A DNA stretch of 52,198 bases, taken from positions 1 to 52,198 of the forward strand of contig CANQWZ010000001.1 of NCBI GenBank assembly GCA_947627685.1. Direction: 5' to 3'. The DNA comes from an uncultured Bacilli bacterium (lineage in GTDB: Bacteria; Bacillota_I; Bacilli_A; ML615J-28; CAG-313). Both the position numbers and the translations under genes were made by a program. Below are positions 21,601 to 28,599 of the stretch, in pieces. Every line of letters begins with the position of its first letter. Position 1 is the first letter of the stretch. The notes under the pieces were generated by a model. It was not told the DNA's origin and made no database searches. It worked only from the letters and a program-made list of their open reading frames with translations.

Positions 21601-24600
21601 ACCTCTTTACAATAAATATATATTCACTAAATTACCTGCTAATTTAGTTGAACTTGGTGATTTAAGTGAATACACCGTTGCTAATTTAAGCGAAGATATG
21701 CATGCTCTTGCAACAAGTGCTCACGCCGTATTAACAATTAGACGTTTACCTGGTGCATTTAAAGATTATGCAGAAACAGATGAATGTGTTATCCCAGCAC
21801 AAACTATAATTAAATCATTATTCGCATTAAATTATGTACAATTAAAGAAACAAGCAATAGTTAATACAATTAATAATTATCGTCCAAGTCTAAAATTAGG
21901 TAGTCTTGATATTACTAATATTGATACTGCTTTAGATGGTGAAATTATTGCTTCAAAGGCAAAAGATATTCTAACAATCTTAGCTCAAACTGATCTTGGC
22001 GAAAATAGAAGCATTAGCCAATTAGGTAATACTCATCTTATGACATCTGTTATTGATTTATATAATGGTTTACTTGAAACACAATTATATGAAGAAGTAT
22101 CAGTATGGGCATTTAGAGCATTTGCTCAACCTGCTATGGAGGGTATTGAATACTTCGATAAACTTGTATTTACTAATGAAAAAATTCATTTAATTGGTAT
22201 CAAATTAGGTGAAACATTAGATGCTATGCTTGATATGGGCTTCTTCAGTAATGATGGTGTTGATTTCACAAATAAATCTAATACCGATCGTTTATTCGTT
22301 CTTGCAACCGATATATTCGAACCTACGGGAAGCTTCCAAAAGATAATAGATAAATTTAAAGCTAATATGGCTGAATTTGGTATTATTCCACTTTCTTATG
22401 CTAATATTGAAACAAGACCTGAATTAAGTGCTATTAAGAATGCAGCTTCAACCATCGTATCATTTGCTAAAACTTATGCTAATAAAGTTCAAGCTAATCG
22501 TTCAGTTCTTGCTGATAGTACATTCCAAGCTGATTTAACTAATTGCTTTGCTAAATTATTTGAATCTAAACTTGCTGTACAACTTGTAATGCCTATCTTT
22601 AGTGGTTCTTTAAGAATCATGACTAAGGATATCGTTGAACTTAACTTATTAGATGAAGTTACTTATGATGAATTCATGAGTCAATTCTTACCAGATGTAT
22701 ATGATTTAATTGCTGCTGTTGATAAATTAGGTCTATTAAATAGTAAGGTTAAACTTAATGATAGTGATGCTATCTTAAAAGTAGCAGATATCTTAATTCA
22801 TGCTGATTCATTCAAAGATTATACTAGTCAACTTGTTAAATTTGCAATGATTTTTGTAGGCGTTGATGCTAAGAATATTGACTTTGATAAAGTTAACTGG
22901 AATAATGAATATGATTACCTTGATGCTACTTTAGCAGTACTTAAGGAACCATTAAAGAAAGTTAACTTCTCTGATCGTAAGACTTACTTAGGTAGTGAAT
23001 TCTTAAATGCTTTAGCTGATGCTATGCCTGAATTTAAAGATTCTGAACTTATTACTTTAGTAGGTCGTCAATTAGCTGAATTTGTCGCAAATAGAATGGG
23101 TGAAGGTCGTTATGACGTATATGTAAATCATCTATTTGACGCAAGTTATACTGATGAAAAATTAAGAGCTGACTATAATGCATTACCTGATATTTTAAGA
23201 AAAGTAGCTGAATTAGACTTCTTCAACAATAAAGACATTACAAATGATAAATTTGCAATTGTTGCTGACTTACTTGAAGCAATGCTTACTCTTAACTATT
23301 CAAAAGGTATGGAAGTAGAGTTATTAGAAACTTGCTTCAAACATACTGATGTTCTTGATAGTTATGAATTAGACTTCAATGATGTAAAAGATTGGTCTAA
23401 AGAAAGCAAAGCTTTCCCTGAAGTATTACGTAAATTAGCCGCATTAGGTACAATCTCTGACTTCGATGTTGAAAAGAAAGATAATCAAATTAAGTTCCTT
23501 GATTTAGTTGATGCTATGAGCGAATCAGAAATTGGTCGCATCTTATTCCCTCAAGTTTATAAGAGTGATATAGCTCCTAAACTTGGTGAAGATTATGAAG
23601 ACTTAATTGATATTGATACTCTTGATCCAACTGAATGGCGTAGTGAATTTGAAAACTTATTCGAAATCTACAACAAAGAAAAAGCTTTCGAAAAGAAATA
23701 TGGTCCACTTGATGAAGTAGATATGAAGCAACGTGATCCTCAAGTAGACTTTGTAGACTTAGTTAAGACAATGGCTAAATCTAAGACAGGTCAAAAATTA
23801 TTCAAAGATATATATGCTAAACATATTGAAAAACCACTTTATGATCAAGTTAATGATCAATTAGGTACTGAATATCAAGATAACGATCTAATTGATTTAA
23901 CTAAAGATCCAAGTGAATGGGCAAATGAATTTAGTACTTTATTTGAAATCTTCAATAGTGCTCAAGAATTAGGTGATTTAACTAACTTAAGCATAAAAGA
24001 TAAAACTACTCAAGAGAAGTTTATTGACTTAGTTAAGACAATGGCTGGTTCTGATAAAGAAGAAGATAAGAAGAATGGTTCTGAAATGGGTCAAAAGTTA
24101 TTCAAAGATATATATGCTAAACATATCAAGGAACAACTTGAAACACAAATTGAAGAACAAGTAGGTAAGAAGCATACTGATTTAATTGAATTAGGTGCTG
24201 ACTCTACTAAGTGGTATACTGAATTCGAAAACTTATTCGATATTTATAATAGTGTAGAAGACTTAGGTGATCTAGCAAATCTTGACATGAAGAATAAAGA
24301 TATGCAAAACAAATTCGTTGCCTTAGTTGATAAGATGTCAAAAACTAAGCTTGGTCAAACATTATTACCAGATATTTATGAAGAAAAGATCGAAGCAAGA
24401 TTAGGTGAAGATTACGATGGTATCATTAATTTCGAAGATAAAGCTTTCACACCAGATATGTGGGCTAATGAATTTAAAAAATTATTTGGTATCTATGATG
24501 TATTAGTAAAAACTGAGTTTGGTAAAGATACTACTATTACAGAAGCAATTGCTATAATGCAAGGCTTATTCGGTAAGAATAAAGCTGATAAAGCAAATGG

Positions 24601-25114
24601 TATCTTTGCTATAACCAAGAATGCTACAAGCTATGAAACTTGGGTTAAGAAGATGCTTGGCAATAATATCGTTGCTTTACCTAGTGGATCTGAAATCGAT
24701 ACTGAATCAGAACGCAACTGGGAAGATGAAGCATATGCATTAATGGGTATTCTTGATGCTATGCAAGTATTTGCAACTGATGGCGGCTTTGATTATTCAA
24801 AAGCTTACGAAACAACTGATAAAGATGCATTCAAGAATGTATTGATGAACATTAATAGTTGTGTTGCAACACGCGCAAGTATGACAGAATTTATCTATAA
24901 TACTATTCATTTAGAAGGAAATGAAACATTAAAGACTTCTTTAGATACTGCTAGTGAAACAAAAGATTTAATGACAACCTTCTATAGTGATTACGAAAAG
25001 TATGAAACAGATAAGACTTATTATAATGCTTCATTCTGGACTGAAGATAATATTGATGCTTTAGCTACTGTTATTACAGGGTATAATTTATCAAAAGCAT
25101 CTCCAAGACCATAA
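12617..25114 (+). CDS. giant (4165 aa) CvpA-like membrane-anchored repeat protein, no known family for the repeats
   Basis: Residues 1-235 resemble the CvpA (colicin V production protein) membrane domain: helices at about 5-27, 33-52, 107-148 and 205-232, with FLGGLKREL after helix 1 and RRLWGALAGALKGVFVIIL at helix 4. Lys/Arg-rich loops (28-34, 148-203) place those loops inside and the C-terminal ~3930 residues outside (positive-inside rule). That part is acidic, helical and built of about 40 degenerate units of 85-105 residues. Each opens with an anchor (D/N)-W-x-x-E-x-x-x-L-x-x-I; Trp is at residues 392, 656, 753, 845, 1414, 2916, 3428, 3593, 3674, 3768, 3866, 3949 and 4035. Units alternate short and long, giving a 190-residue superperiod (compare residues 1881 and 2071). 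No LPXTG, second anchor or enzyme motif is visible. It is a single gene between its own promoter and terminator. The function is unknown; a surface stalk, adhesin or long scaffold is inference. Confidence 0.9.
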   Translation: MDFNQILLLAGLGLLLVVVLFALWGFLGGLKRELWCIAVFIVLLVITWAVFGDAATILNAKAGQSIAQLLQLQNSNAVTVWDAVLEFAKANIPNGEALLVEGKETYTLFYGIASTVCHAVGLIVGTIAILIICPIIRLISHFVILIVKAIKKSKAKKKPAVETTDEGEEKRDMVVIQKAKQTEEGVIVKDENEIEKKPAGKRRLWGALAGALKGVFVIILICAPLSGLASILTTFTPETKELVKDAVNGEVKVNVAETDDDPIDMVFEFADAYNDSALGKFANGSSFFFGESFSEKLFDQLFKLKTRNQVIYLSDEIKVFIEAANQLEGNLDFTKVTREQYRAVLETLKDSKLPAELMPVVIEYAYEMQEVKDLLAESGQELKFLNLRYNNWKGDIDLVLDALKEAYDLGIFPVADFNYLTMDPDELKDVTTALGKTEFMHDGYPIAVAVLLHLEQVKAQIGDVEISDLGQLDISKELDTIVEIYRTFQQLGIETFEGFDFDAFVKEVLADDTKLDVVFDMVHSILDLQVARKVAIPVAFGFARTNEKFQELLKNANVTDDFMALETQITLDDLSVYVDAVKVALDLVDFSEFPTIKFDFFHLDPDTLDGVIAKMFDTNVTNKVIPIALKIVLALDAVKNQVGDIFDDVDLDNIIWRNEFETLADIYREFLKLGFESTEDFKVDTIDLIQSLIEDEAKYDAVLQILTLIVDTQLYDRLAVPSMQHFLDKFITDKAYDAFSNIVDLSSITKDEWKEDLATILDSVKLINELKVLDNLNPFDYKALDITSHEGVEKIKKLISNIFKLNILGDDELKTALLVASIKQFGWTSISDDIINGIESWNIDWSNEENVLLQLVDVYENVVNLEEFDIKNLDQVDWVALLDSDEFLNYVVDALETVVESDIVLEVLPGLLDKYLLPRLEGIESVDDETLFKDMFSHLQSEELVNELIKLIDVVRDAVDMHLLGAKSVSDIDFSNTDALKGIISGIFDSKLIQGFEGRIIRILLKVSKVLDIEKDTPLYQELVELDYTGEKEALLAFVDAIAPALKDPNFTILDEDGKFNVNLKFWQENKNAKALLDGFKALLGSYPDNDEASSKLIEALLPSIYDKYVEDKNLIPEDFIAIVDELDIANASGATLTAAIRRLLYVADRVIDLNALALIDNGDMEISTIKAVNAYNDILDALHDIELFRGHEAKVLAWGVNYLAKTLKVEIDEVTDEFNNVEWLAQKEVYKDIINDAATFLRKNNIFTYKDLLAFVTDKKYNTPEFITSSNASDLLDILDKLVDVQVIDAIVPLATKYGINLLNDKATIDLSYVLDFTNAEINHDFHKIIATLHKLVEDANIVEYYNTKFDGEMPLPDEEVVKSLVDDIFELNIVAKADGRLAKVIYDKVMTLPNMDKEFLTFDDFKFFVVDWNSEKEVLKELIGLVYDFAEVNNIETMTSVQRFFKEKWYNEPAILRDETGHIVANAVRVLSNSQIVYNVIVKLYTKGIDTLNDNKQFKLPFDLSYLRSMSAPDLVSDLNVLADILDKVVDFGIMTYLAEGDMRDMDLNLLAEAIEKLAETKIMQQNGKRLFGDLYNYGLTYAENVTHGKFVLSEEQIDMIDYQHEIYVLADVVRSLQGLIDAKNIDYLSDIFDLVDDLRINATYKNKDFYDEATYEALAEVAREVSNLQLLEIAAPQLINHVLKFAEQNKVDLSFIDTDEYTGVMFVEDIRTVLDIAKYGYDFGVIDYIFDKTLYSLEADVLCDMLDYVPELNLVKLYFNKLVYTGVKAGLDALKVDVSVTEEMFADIDARAEVKELQDVVMTLKALLVEKDVITLDNLLDFVKGNYPANNYKSEAFYDVETGTALENILTEVVDLETVKVLLPSLLNYGVDKVTKVDLSFLKDSFTKEQLASDVKNVAKLIVPAIEAELVGVIFGKDINEVELHFDTYHEILDAIKNLNVVAMKYGEFISLGVNEAYKKLNSAERVDASMFSGVVLEDEVAALHNALNSAEELAQTLAVNSVYDVRKVVTDLVQNKGYKDTKYVNKENAHLALDVVDSLLDLETVKVILPGATSHGTEYLYQVKNIDVRFLAEELTGIELVEDVDSIVLTLRDLVDYGMLEFVLLDEAIDLSDITPINDAIDRLAHLNILDGHHAEVVYSVLDKLGIDRTGIDLSDVNLDDEIASVQNILDKAKDVLAKEGLNTLSAIKNLKVDYKKYVKLSDDTYDYIDVFVPLIKALAADQLVEKLVLPVSEKYLAKVDPKYNGLVDIYNIYEDGKQVTSDLVDLADLLVELKNLDFVSFVLHDDNYPYEKTEVVSRIIKLVFNLNYFNVSDTRLNEFIKAIDQFVSADLSSIDATGVDLKADADKFAKMYEYLSVVLLDENFPIKNKNDVKQVKFEAKLFKSGLVQENLVDAMLEFMETTVFDKVGPQLVMLTFPLVEKHAKDYYDVLDLANVDVDMVSHDLTLVQDILKRLDNIDLVKLDETGEYLCQDTNDLINLVIDKMTESQILANHGNDLFDLVMNKYVNGKTIGSAVIPTGTITSTGVDFVKDSKVYKQIVDEVFAYLNNESINTIKEFKDFINDFKTSTATLKEVVVNRILADEKNMETIATIIDLVTQLTMVEVNGLSVMNNIVNPLLPSNIAPAFDFAQYTDQEFADDLKSVAKLLRQMNEFGISAFVRNEDINYDQADLVKKMIDNVVSTNYLRYNLYQFIDFVDELNVLPIKLQDLKTNEFDYKGDALIIGEVYEEMLPFLTSEANPLTNKAAIKDLIVNKHVNISIRQALKENKAAVLNAYDELVEMSALPLLFNEMIDFGRRSVPERYQSVFDAMKLDLSMAEKKADIKATSTILRMVVDLELYTLATQKDYNFAGDVISTLNNKETSMSKIDLINMLVEEVYSLNVLQNRDKFVIGILNALDADTTEVDLSGVDWDNELDQLQVIIKDTLQVLLQYDLVSVQAVKDYILDLRNLKTYNAIVDELKAIWHKVEISLSVDVLDALDASDVFDQIFKPLYNKYIFTKLPANLVELGDLSEYTVANLSEDMHALATSAHAVLTIRRLPGAFKDYAETDECVIPAQTIIKSLFALNYVQLKKQAIVNTINNYRPSLKLGSLDITNIDTALDGEIIASKAKDILTILAQTDLGENRSISQLGNTHLMTSVIDLYNGLLETQLYEEVSVWAFRAFAQPAMEGIEYFDKLVFTNEKIHLIGIKLGETLDAMLDMGFFSNDGVDFTNKSNTDRLFVLATDIFEPTGSFQKIIDKFKANMAEFGIIPLSYANIETRPELSAIKNAASTIVSFAKTYANKVQANRSVLADSTFQADLTNCFAKLFESKLAVQLVMPIFSGSLRIMTKDIVELNLLDEVTYDEFMSQFLPDVYDLIAAVDKLGLLNSKVKLNDSDAILKVADILIHADSFKDYTSQLVKFAMIFVGVDAKNIDFDKVNWNNEYDYLDATLAVLKEPLKKVNFSDRKTYLGSEFLNALADAMPEFKDSELITLVGRQLAEFVANRMGEGRYDVYVNHLFDASYTDEKLRADYNALPDILRKVAELDFFNNKDITNDKFAIVADLLEAMLTLNYSKGMEVELLETCFKHTDVLDSYELDFNDVKDWSKESKAFPEVLRKLAALGTISDFDVEKKDNQIKFLDLVDAMSESEIGRILFPQVYKSDIAPKLGEDYEDLIDIDTLDPTEWRSEFENLFEIYNKEKAFEKKYGPLDEVDMKQRDPQVDFVDLVKTMAKSKTGQKLFKDIYAKHIEKPLYDQVNDQLGTEYQDNDLIDLTKDPSEWANEFSTLFEIFNSAQELGDLTNLSIKDKTTQEKFIDLVKTMAGSDKEEDKKNGSEMGQKLFKDIYAKHIKEQLETQIEEQVGKKHTDLIELGADSTKWYTEFENLFDIYNSVEDLGDLANLDMKNKDMQNKFVALVDKMSKTKLGQTLLPDIYEEKIEARLGEDYDGIINFEDKAFTPDMWANEFKKLFGIYDVLVKTEFGKDTTITEAIAIMQGLFGKNKADKANGIFAITKNATSYETWVKKMLGNNIVALPSGSEIDTESERNWEDEAYALMGILDAMQVFATDGGFDYSKAYETTDKDAFKNVLMNINSCVATRASMTEFIYNTIHLEGNETLKTSLDTASETKDLMTTFYSDYEKYETDKTYYNASFWTEDNIDALATVITGYNLSKASPRP
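23621..24496 (+). repeat. four better-conserved repeat units near the C terminus of the giant protein
   Basis: Residues about 3669-3960 hold four units with anchors at W3674, W3768, W3866 and W3949 (spacing 94, 98, 83). All read W-x-x-EF-x-x-LF-x-IY/F. Two units share the identical stretch GQKLFKDIYAKHI, and the DNA there is nearly identical too (around 23791-23823 and 24089-24121). The rest of the protein's repeats are much more diverged, so these units look like recent duplications or gene conversion. Confidence 0.85.
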
Positions 25115-25128
25115 GGCTTAACAATTTA

Positions 25129-25156
25129 GGATAAGAGAAATTCTCTTATCCTTTTT
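25129..25156 (+). terminator. rho-independent terminator of the giant gene
   Basis: GGATAAGAG (25129-25137) pairs with CTCTTATCC (25143-25151) around a 5-base loop, followed by T5. It lies 14 bases after the stop codon. Confidence 0.93.
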
Positions 25157-25170
25157 GTATTGTTAATGGT

Positions 25171-25199
25171 TTGACTTTTTATAAATAATTTGTTATAAT
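25171..25199 (+). promoter_or_regulatory. promoter of rpmE
   Basis: TTGACT (25171-25176), 17-base spacer, TATAAT (25194-25199) with TG-T in front. The predicted transcript start is near 25206. Confidence 0.85.
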
Positions 25200-25205
25200 A
25201 TATTA

Positions 25206-25258
25206 GGTTAACTTACTATGATTTAATTGTAACCAAATCATGGCGGAAGGAGAGCTTA
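25206..25258 (+). promoter_or_regulatory. rpmE leader with a hairpin (possible L31 autoregulatory RNA)
   Basis: ATGATTT (25218-25224) can pair with AAATCAT (25235-25241) just upstream of the GGAAGGAG ribosome site (25245-25252). Leaders of bL31 genes are a known class of ribosomal-protein autoregulatory RNAs in Firmicutes. Whether this one belongs to that class is not shown by the sequence alone. Confidence 0.4.
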
Positions 25259-25261
25259 AAT

Positions 25262-25480
25262 ATGCGTGAAGGAATACATCCAAAATATCAAAAAGTAACA
25301 GTAACTTGTGTATCATGTGGTAATACTTTTGAAACAGGTTCTACAAAAGCAGAAATTCGTGTTGATACTTGTTCAAAATGTCATCCTTTTTATACAGGTG
25401 AACAAAAATTTGTTCAAGCAGCTGGTAGAATTGATAAATTCAATAAGCGTGCAAGTCTTGCTCAAAATAAACAAAAGTAA
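25262..25480 (+). CDS. rpmE: 50S ribosomal protein bL31, zinc-binding form
   Basis: This 72-residue large-subunit protein starts MREGIHPKYQ, the standard bL31 N terminus. It has Cys at positions 16 and 19 (CVSC) and at 37 and 40 (CSKC), the C+ form that binds Zn2+. GSTKAEIRVDTCSKCHPFYTG is the conserved core. It has its own promoter and a strong hairpin terminator, so it is a single-gene unit. The zinc-free paralogue that replaces bL31 during zinc starvation in some bacteria is not in the window. Confidence 0.97.
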   Translation: MREGIHPKYQKVTVTCVSCGNTFETGSTKAEIRVDTCSKCHPFYTGEQKFVQAAGRIDKFNKRASLAQNKQK

Positions 25481-25481
25481 G

Positions 25482-25512
25482 AGTATATATGATAATTCAT
25501 ATATACTTTTTT
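25482..25512 (+). terminator. terminator of rpmE
   Basis: An 11-bp stem AGTATATATGA (25482-25492) pairs with TCATATATACT (25497-25507), loop TAAT, followed by a T run to 25512. Confidence 0.88.
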
Positions 25513-25530
25513 CTTATTTTGCAATATCTA

Positions 25531-25558
25531 TTCTTTTTAGTTACAATTATGATATAAT
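25531..25558 (+). promoter_or_regulatory. promoter of the ABC-F gene and the downstream aminopeptidases
   Basis: TATAAT (25553-25558) is preceded by TG-A (extended -10). The best -35 is a poor TTCTTT (25531-25536) at 16 bases. Confidence 0.7.
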
Positions 25559-25578
25559 AAATAAAAAAGGTGATTATG

Positions 25579-27348
25579 ATGCTTGTAACCCTTAACAATG
25601 TTGATGTTAGATATCTTGATAAAAATATTTTTTCTAATGCTTCATTTACTATTAATGAAAAAGATAAAATTGGTATAGTTGGCCCTAATGGTATTGGTAA
25701 AACAACTTTATTAAAATTAATAGTTGGTATAATTGATCCTTATAAGGGAGAAATCTTTAGAAAAAAAGATTTGAAAATAGCCTATTTATCGCAAGATATT
25801 AATTTAGATGAAAATAAAACCATTTGGGAGGAAATTCTTAGTAAAACCAAAGCAGAAAATACTTTTTCAGTAAAAAGCATTCTTTCAAAACTTGGTTTAA
25901 ATGATTATGATGAAAAAATACAAACCTTATCAGGAGGGAAGAAAAGAAGATTAGCCTTAGCTACTACGCTTCTTAACCAAAGTGATTTGTTAATTTTAGA
26001 TGAACCAACCAATCATTTAGATATTTGGATGATTAACTGGTTAGAACAATTTTTAATTAAATGGCATAAGGCTTTACTACTTGTTACCCATGATCGATAT
26101 TTTTTAGAACGAATTACTAATAAAACTCTTGATATTGAAAATGGTAACCTTTATTTATATAATGTAAATTATACCTCTTACTTACCCCTTAAAGAAGAAC
26201 GTTTTGATGCTATGCTTGCTAGTAGTAGAAAACTGAAGGCGCTTTTTAAGAAAGAAGCTGTTTGGGCTAAGTTAAACCCTCAGGCTCGTTCTACTAAATC
26301 AAAAGAACGTCTAATGCGTTTTAAAACTTTAGAAATAGAGTTATCTAGATTAGATACATCTATTAGCCAAATAAGCCACGAAATGGCCTTTTCTTCGCAT
26401 TTTTCTAGACTTGGTGGGAAAACTATCATCATTGATAAGATATCTTTGGGCTTTGATGATAAAATTTTGTTTAAAGACTTTTCCTATATAATTACAAAGT
26501 ATGATCGTTTAGGAATAGTAGGCGAAAATGGCAGTGGTAAAACCAGCCTTTTTAAGACTATTTTAGGACAAATTTTACCAAATAGTGGTAGTATTACTAT
26601 AGGTGATACCGTTAAAATAGGTTACTTAAAACAAGAAGATAAATTGCTAAATACGAATAAAACCGTCATAAATTATTTAAAAGAATTTGGCGGTCATCTT
26701 GATACTATGAATGGCACGATAGATATAAATAATCTTTTAGAAGATTTTTTCTTTGATAAAACTAAAAAATACATGCCTATATCAACTCTTTCTGGTGGAG
26801 AAAAAAGAAGATTACAACTATTAAGTATTCTAATTGGTAATCCTAATATTTTGTTTTTAGATGAACCTACCAATGATTTAGATATATATACTATTGAACA
26901 ATTAGAAAACTATTTAGAAAACTTTAAAGGTGCTGTAGTAGTTATTTCCCATGATCGATATTTTTTAGATAAAGTCATTAATCATGCTTTTATTTTAGAA
27001 GATAAACACTTCATTGAATATACGGGACTTATTAGTGAATATGTAAAAAATAAAGAGCTTCCTAAAAACAAAGAAGCATCAAAAATAAAAAAGGAAAGCC
27101 CTAGTATTCCTTTCTTTACTTCAAAAGAGAAAAAAGAATTTAATGAACTTGAAACAAACATCATGGCTATGGAAGCAAAGCTTAAAAAACTAAAAGATGA
27201 TACATATCTATGTGGAACTGATTACCAAAAATTAATGGCTTTAGATAAAGAAATCAAAGAGTTTCAAGAATCAATTGATAAGATGTATGAAAGATATGAA
27301 TATTTAAATAATATAAACGATGAAATACAAAAGTATAAAAAATATTAA
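25579..27348 (+). CDS. ABC-F family ATPase (Uup-like translation factor)
   Basis: This soluble protein has two tandem ABC ATPase domains and no membrane part, the ABC-F class that acts on ribosomes. First domain: Walker A GPNGIGKTT near residue 35, LSGGKKRR near 115, LLILDEPTNHLD near 140. Second: GENGSGKTS near residue 315, LSGGEKRR near 405, ILFLDEPTNDLD near 425. The linker contains ARSTKSKERL, the usual basic inter-domain tip. The C-terminal ~70 residues are a coiled coil (FNELETNIMAMEAKLKKL...), as in Uup. ATG 25579 lies 8 bases after AAAAAGG; ATG 25576 and GTG 25570 are close alternatives. Antibiotic-resistance versus housekeeping subtype cannot be decided here. Confidence 0.92.
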   Translation: MLVTLNNVDVRYLDKNIFSNASFTINEKDKIGIVGPNGIGKTTLLKLIVGIIDPYKGEIFRKKDLKIAYLSQDINLDENKTIWEEILSKTKAENTFSVKSILSKLGLNDYDEKIQTLSGGKKRRLALATTLLNQSDLLILDEPTNHLDIWMINWLEQFLIKWHKALLLVTHDRYFLERITNKTLDIENGNLYLYNVNYTSYLPLKEERFDAMLASSRKLKALFKKEAVWAKLNPQARSTKSKERLMRFKTLEIELSRLDTSISQISHEMAFSSHFSRLGGKTIIIDKISLGFDDKILFKDFSYIITKYDRLGIVGENGSGKTSLFKTILGQILPNSGSITIGDTVKIGYLKQEDKLLNTNKTVINYLKEFGGHLDTMNGTIDINNLLEDFFFDKTKKYMPISTLSGGEKRRLQLLSILIGNPNILFLDEPTNDLDIYTIEQLENYLENFKGAVVVISHDRYFLDKVINHAFILEDKHFIEYTGLISEYVKNKELPKNKEASKIKKESPSIPFFTSKEKKEFNELETNIMAMEAKLKKLKDDTYLCGTDYQKLMALDKEIKEFQESIDKMYERYEYLNNINDEIQKYKKY

Positions 27349-27359
27349 GGAGACATGTT

Positions 27360-28598
27360 ATGGATAATAAAGAAATTATGTTAGAAAAACTAGCTGAAGT
27401 AGCCGTTAGAGTAGGTGCTAATGTTCAAAAGGATCAAATAGTTTTAATTAGCTCACCACTTCATGCTTATCCTTTAGTTAAGTTAATTCAAAAAAAGGCA
27501 TATAGTATAGGTGCTAAAAAAGTCTATGTTGATTGGTATGATGATGAACTAGATAGAAATTATTATACTTTCGCTAAAGAAAAAACTTTAGAAGAGGTTC
27601 CTGATTGGCAAATTGCTAAAAGAAAATATTTTGTTGATAATAATACATGTAGAATATCGATAGATTCTACTAATCCAAACGCAATGCAAGGTATTGATTT
27701 GCGAAAAGTAATGTGTGCAAATAAAGCCATTGGTAAAAAAATGAAATTTTGGCGTGATCATTATAGTGCTAGTAAATCGCAATGGACCATTATTGCCTAT
27801 CCAAGTGATGAATGGAGCCAAAGTGTTTTTAAAGATTTGCAAGCTAGTGATGCATGGGATAAACTTTTTGATGCTATCATGTATACATCAAGAATAACCC
27901 CTGATAACAACCCAATAGAAGATTGGTACAAACACACGAAAAGCCTTGAAAAACGTAGTAAAATAATGAATGAATATCACTTTAAGAGTCTACATTTTCA
28001 AAATAGTTTAGGTACTAATTTAGATATAGAATTAGTAAATAATCATATTTGGGCAGGTGGTGGTGAAATGAGCGCAAACGGAGTGTATTTTGTTCCTAAT
28101 ATACCTACGGAAGAAATATTTACAATGCCTCATAAGGATAAAGTAAATGGTAAAGTAGTAAGCACCAAACCACTTAACTATCAAGGCAGTTTAATTAAAG
28201 ATTTTTATTTAGTATTTAAAGATGGTAAAGTAGTAGATTATAATGCCAAAGAAGGGTTTGATGCCTTAAAAAGTTTAATTGAACTAGATGAGGGCTCTTC
28301 TAGACTTGGTGAAGTTGCATTAATTTCTTATGATTCACCTATTTCTAATTTAAACATTTTATTTAATGATACCTTGTTTGATGAAAATGCCTCTTGCCAC
28401 TTAGCTTTAGGTGATGCCTATCCAATGAATGTATTAAATGGTACTACGATGAAGAAAAAAGAATTATCATCACTTGGTGCTAATAGTTCTATTACACATG
28501 TCGATTTTATGTTTGGTAGTAGTGATATGGAAATTACCGGTACTACTTTAGATAATCAAAAAGTAACAATTTTTAAGAAAGGAAATTTTGTTTTTTAA
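27360..28598 (+). CDS. M29-family aminopeptidase (AmpS/PepS type)
   Basis: This 412-residue cytoplasmic metallo-aminopeptidase removes N-terminal residues from peptides. Family landmarks are LAEVAVRVGANVQKDQ at the start, GGGEMSANGVYFVPNIPTEEIFTMPH near residue 238, the metal-ligand region SSRLGEVALI near 318, and SCHLALGDAYP near 347, with His in the metal site. It starts 11 bases after the ABC-F stop behind AAGGAGA. It is translationally adjacent to an M18 aminopeptidase, making a small peptide-degradation operon. Confidence 0.94.
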   Translation: MDNKEIMLEKLAEVAVRVGANVQKDQIVLISSPLHAYPLVKLIQKKAYSIGAKKVYVDWYDDELDRNYYTFAKEKTLEEVPDWQIAKRKYFVDNNTCRISIDSTNPNAMQGIDLRKVMCANKAIGKKMKFWRDHYSASKSQWTIIAYPSDEWSQSVFKDLQASDAWDKLFDAIMYTSRITPDNNPIEDWYKHTKSLEKRSKIMNEYHFKSLHFQNSLGTNLDIELVNNHIWAGGGEMSANGVYFVPNIPTEEIFTMPHKDKVNGKVVSTKPLNYQGSLIKDFYLVFKDGKVVDYNAKEGFDALKSLIELDEGSSRLGEVALISYDSPISNLNILFNDTLFDENASCHLALGDAYPMNVLNGTTMKKKELSSLGANSSITHVDFMFGSSDMEITGTTLDNQKVTIFKKGNFVF

Positions 28599-28599
28599 A

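Noticed and set aside
24990..25114. LPXTG sorting signal or C-terminal membrane anchor on the giant protein
   Set aside because: The C terminus (KASPRP) is soluble, with no hydrophobic stretch or sorting motif.
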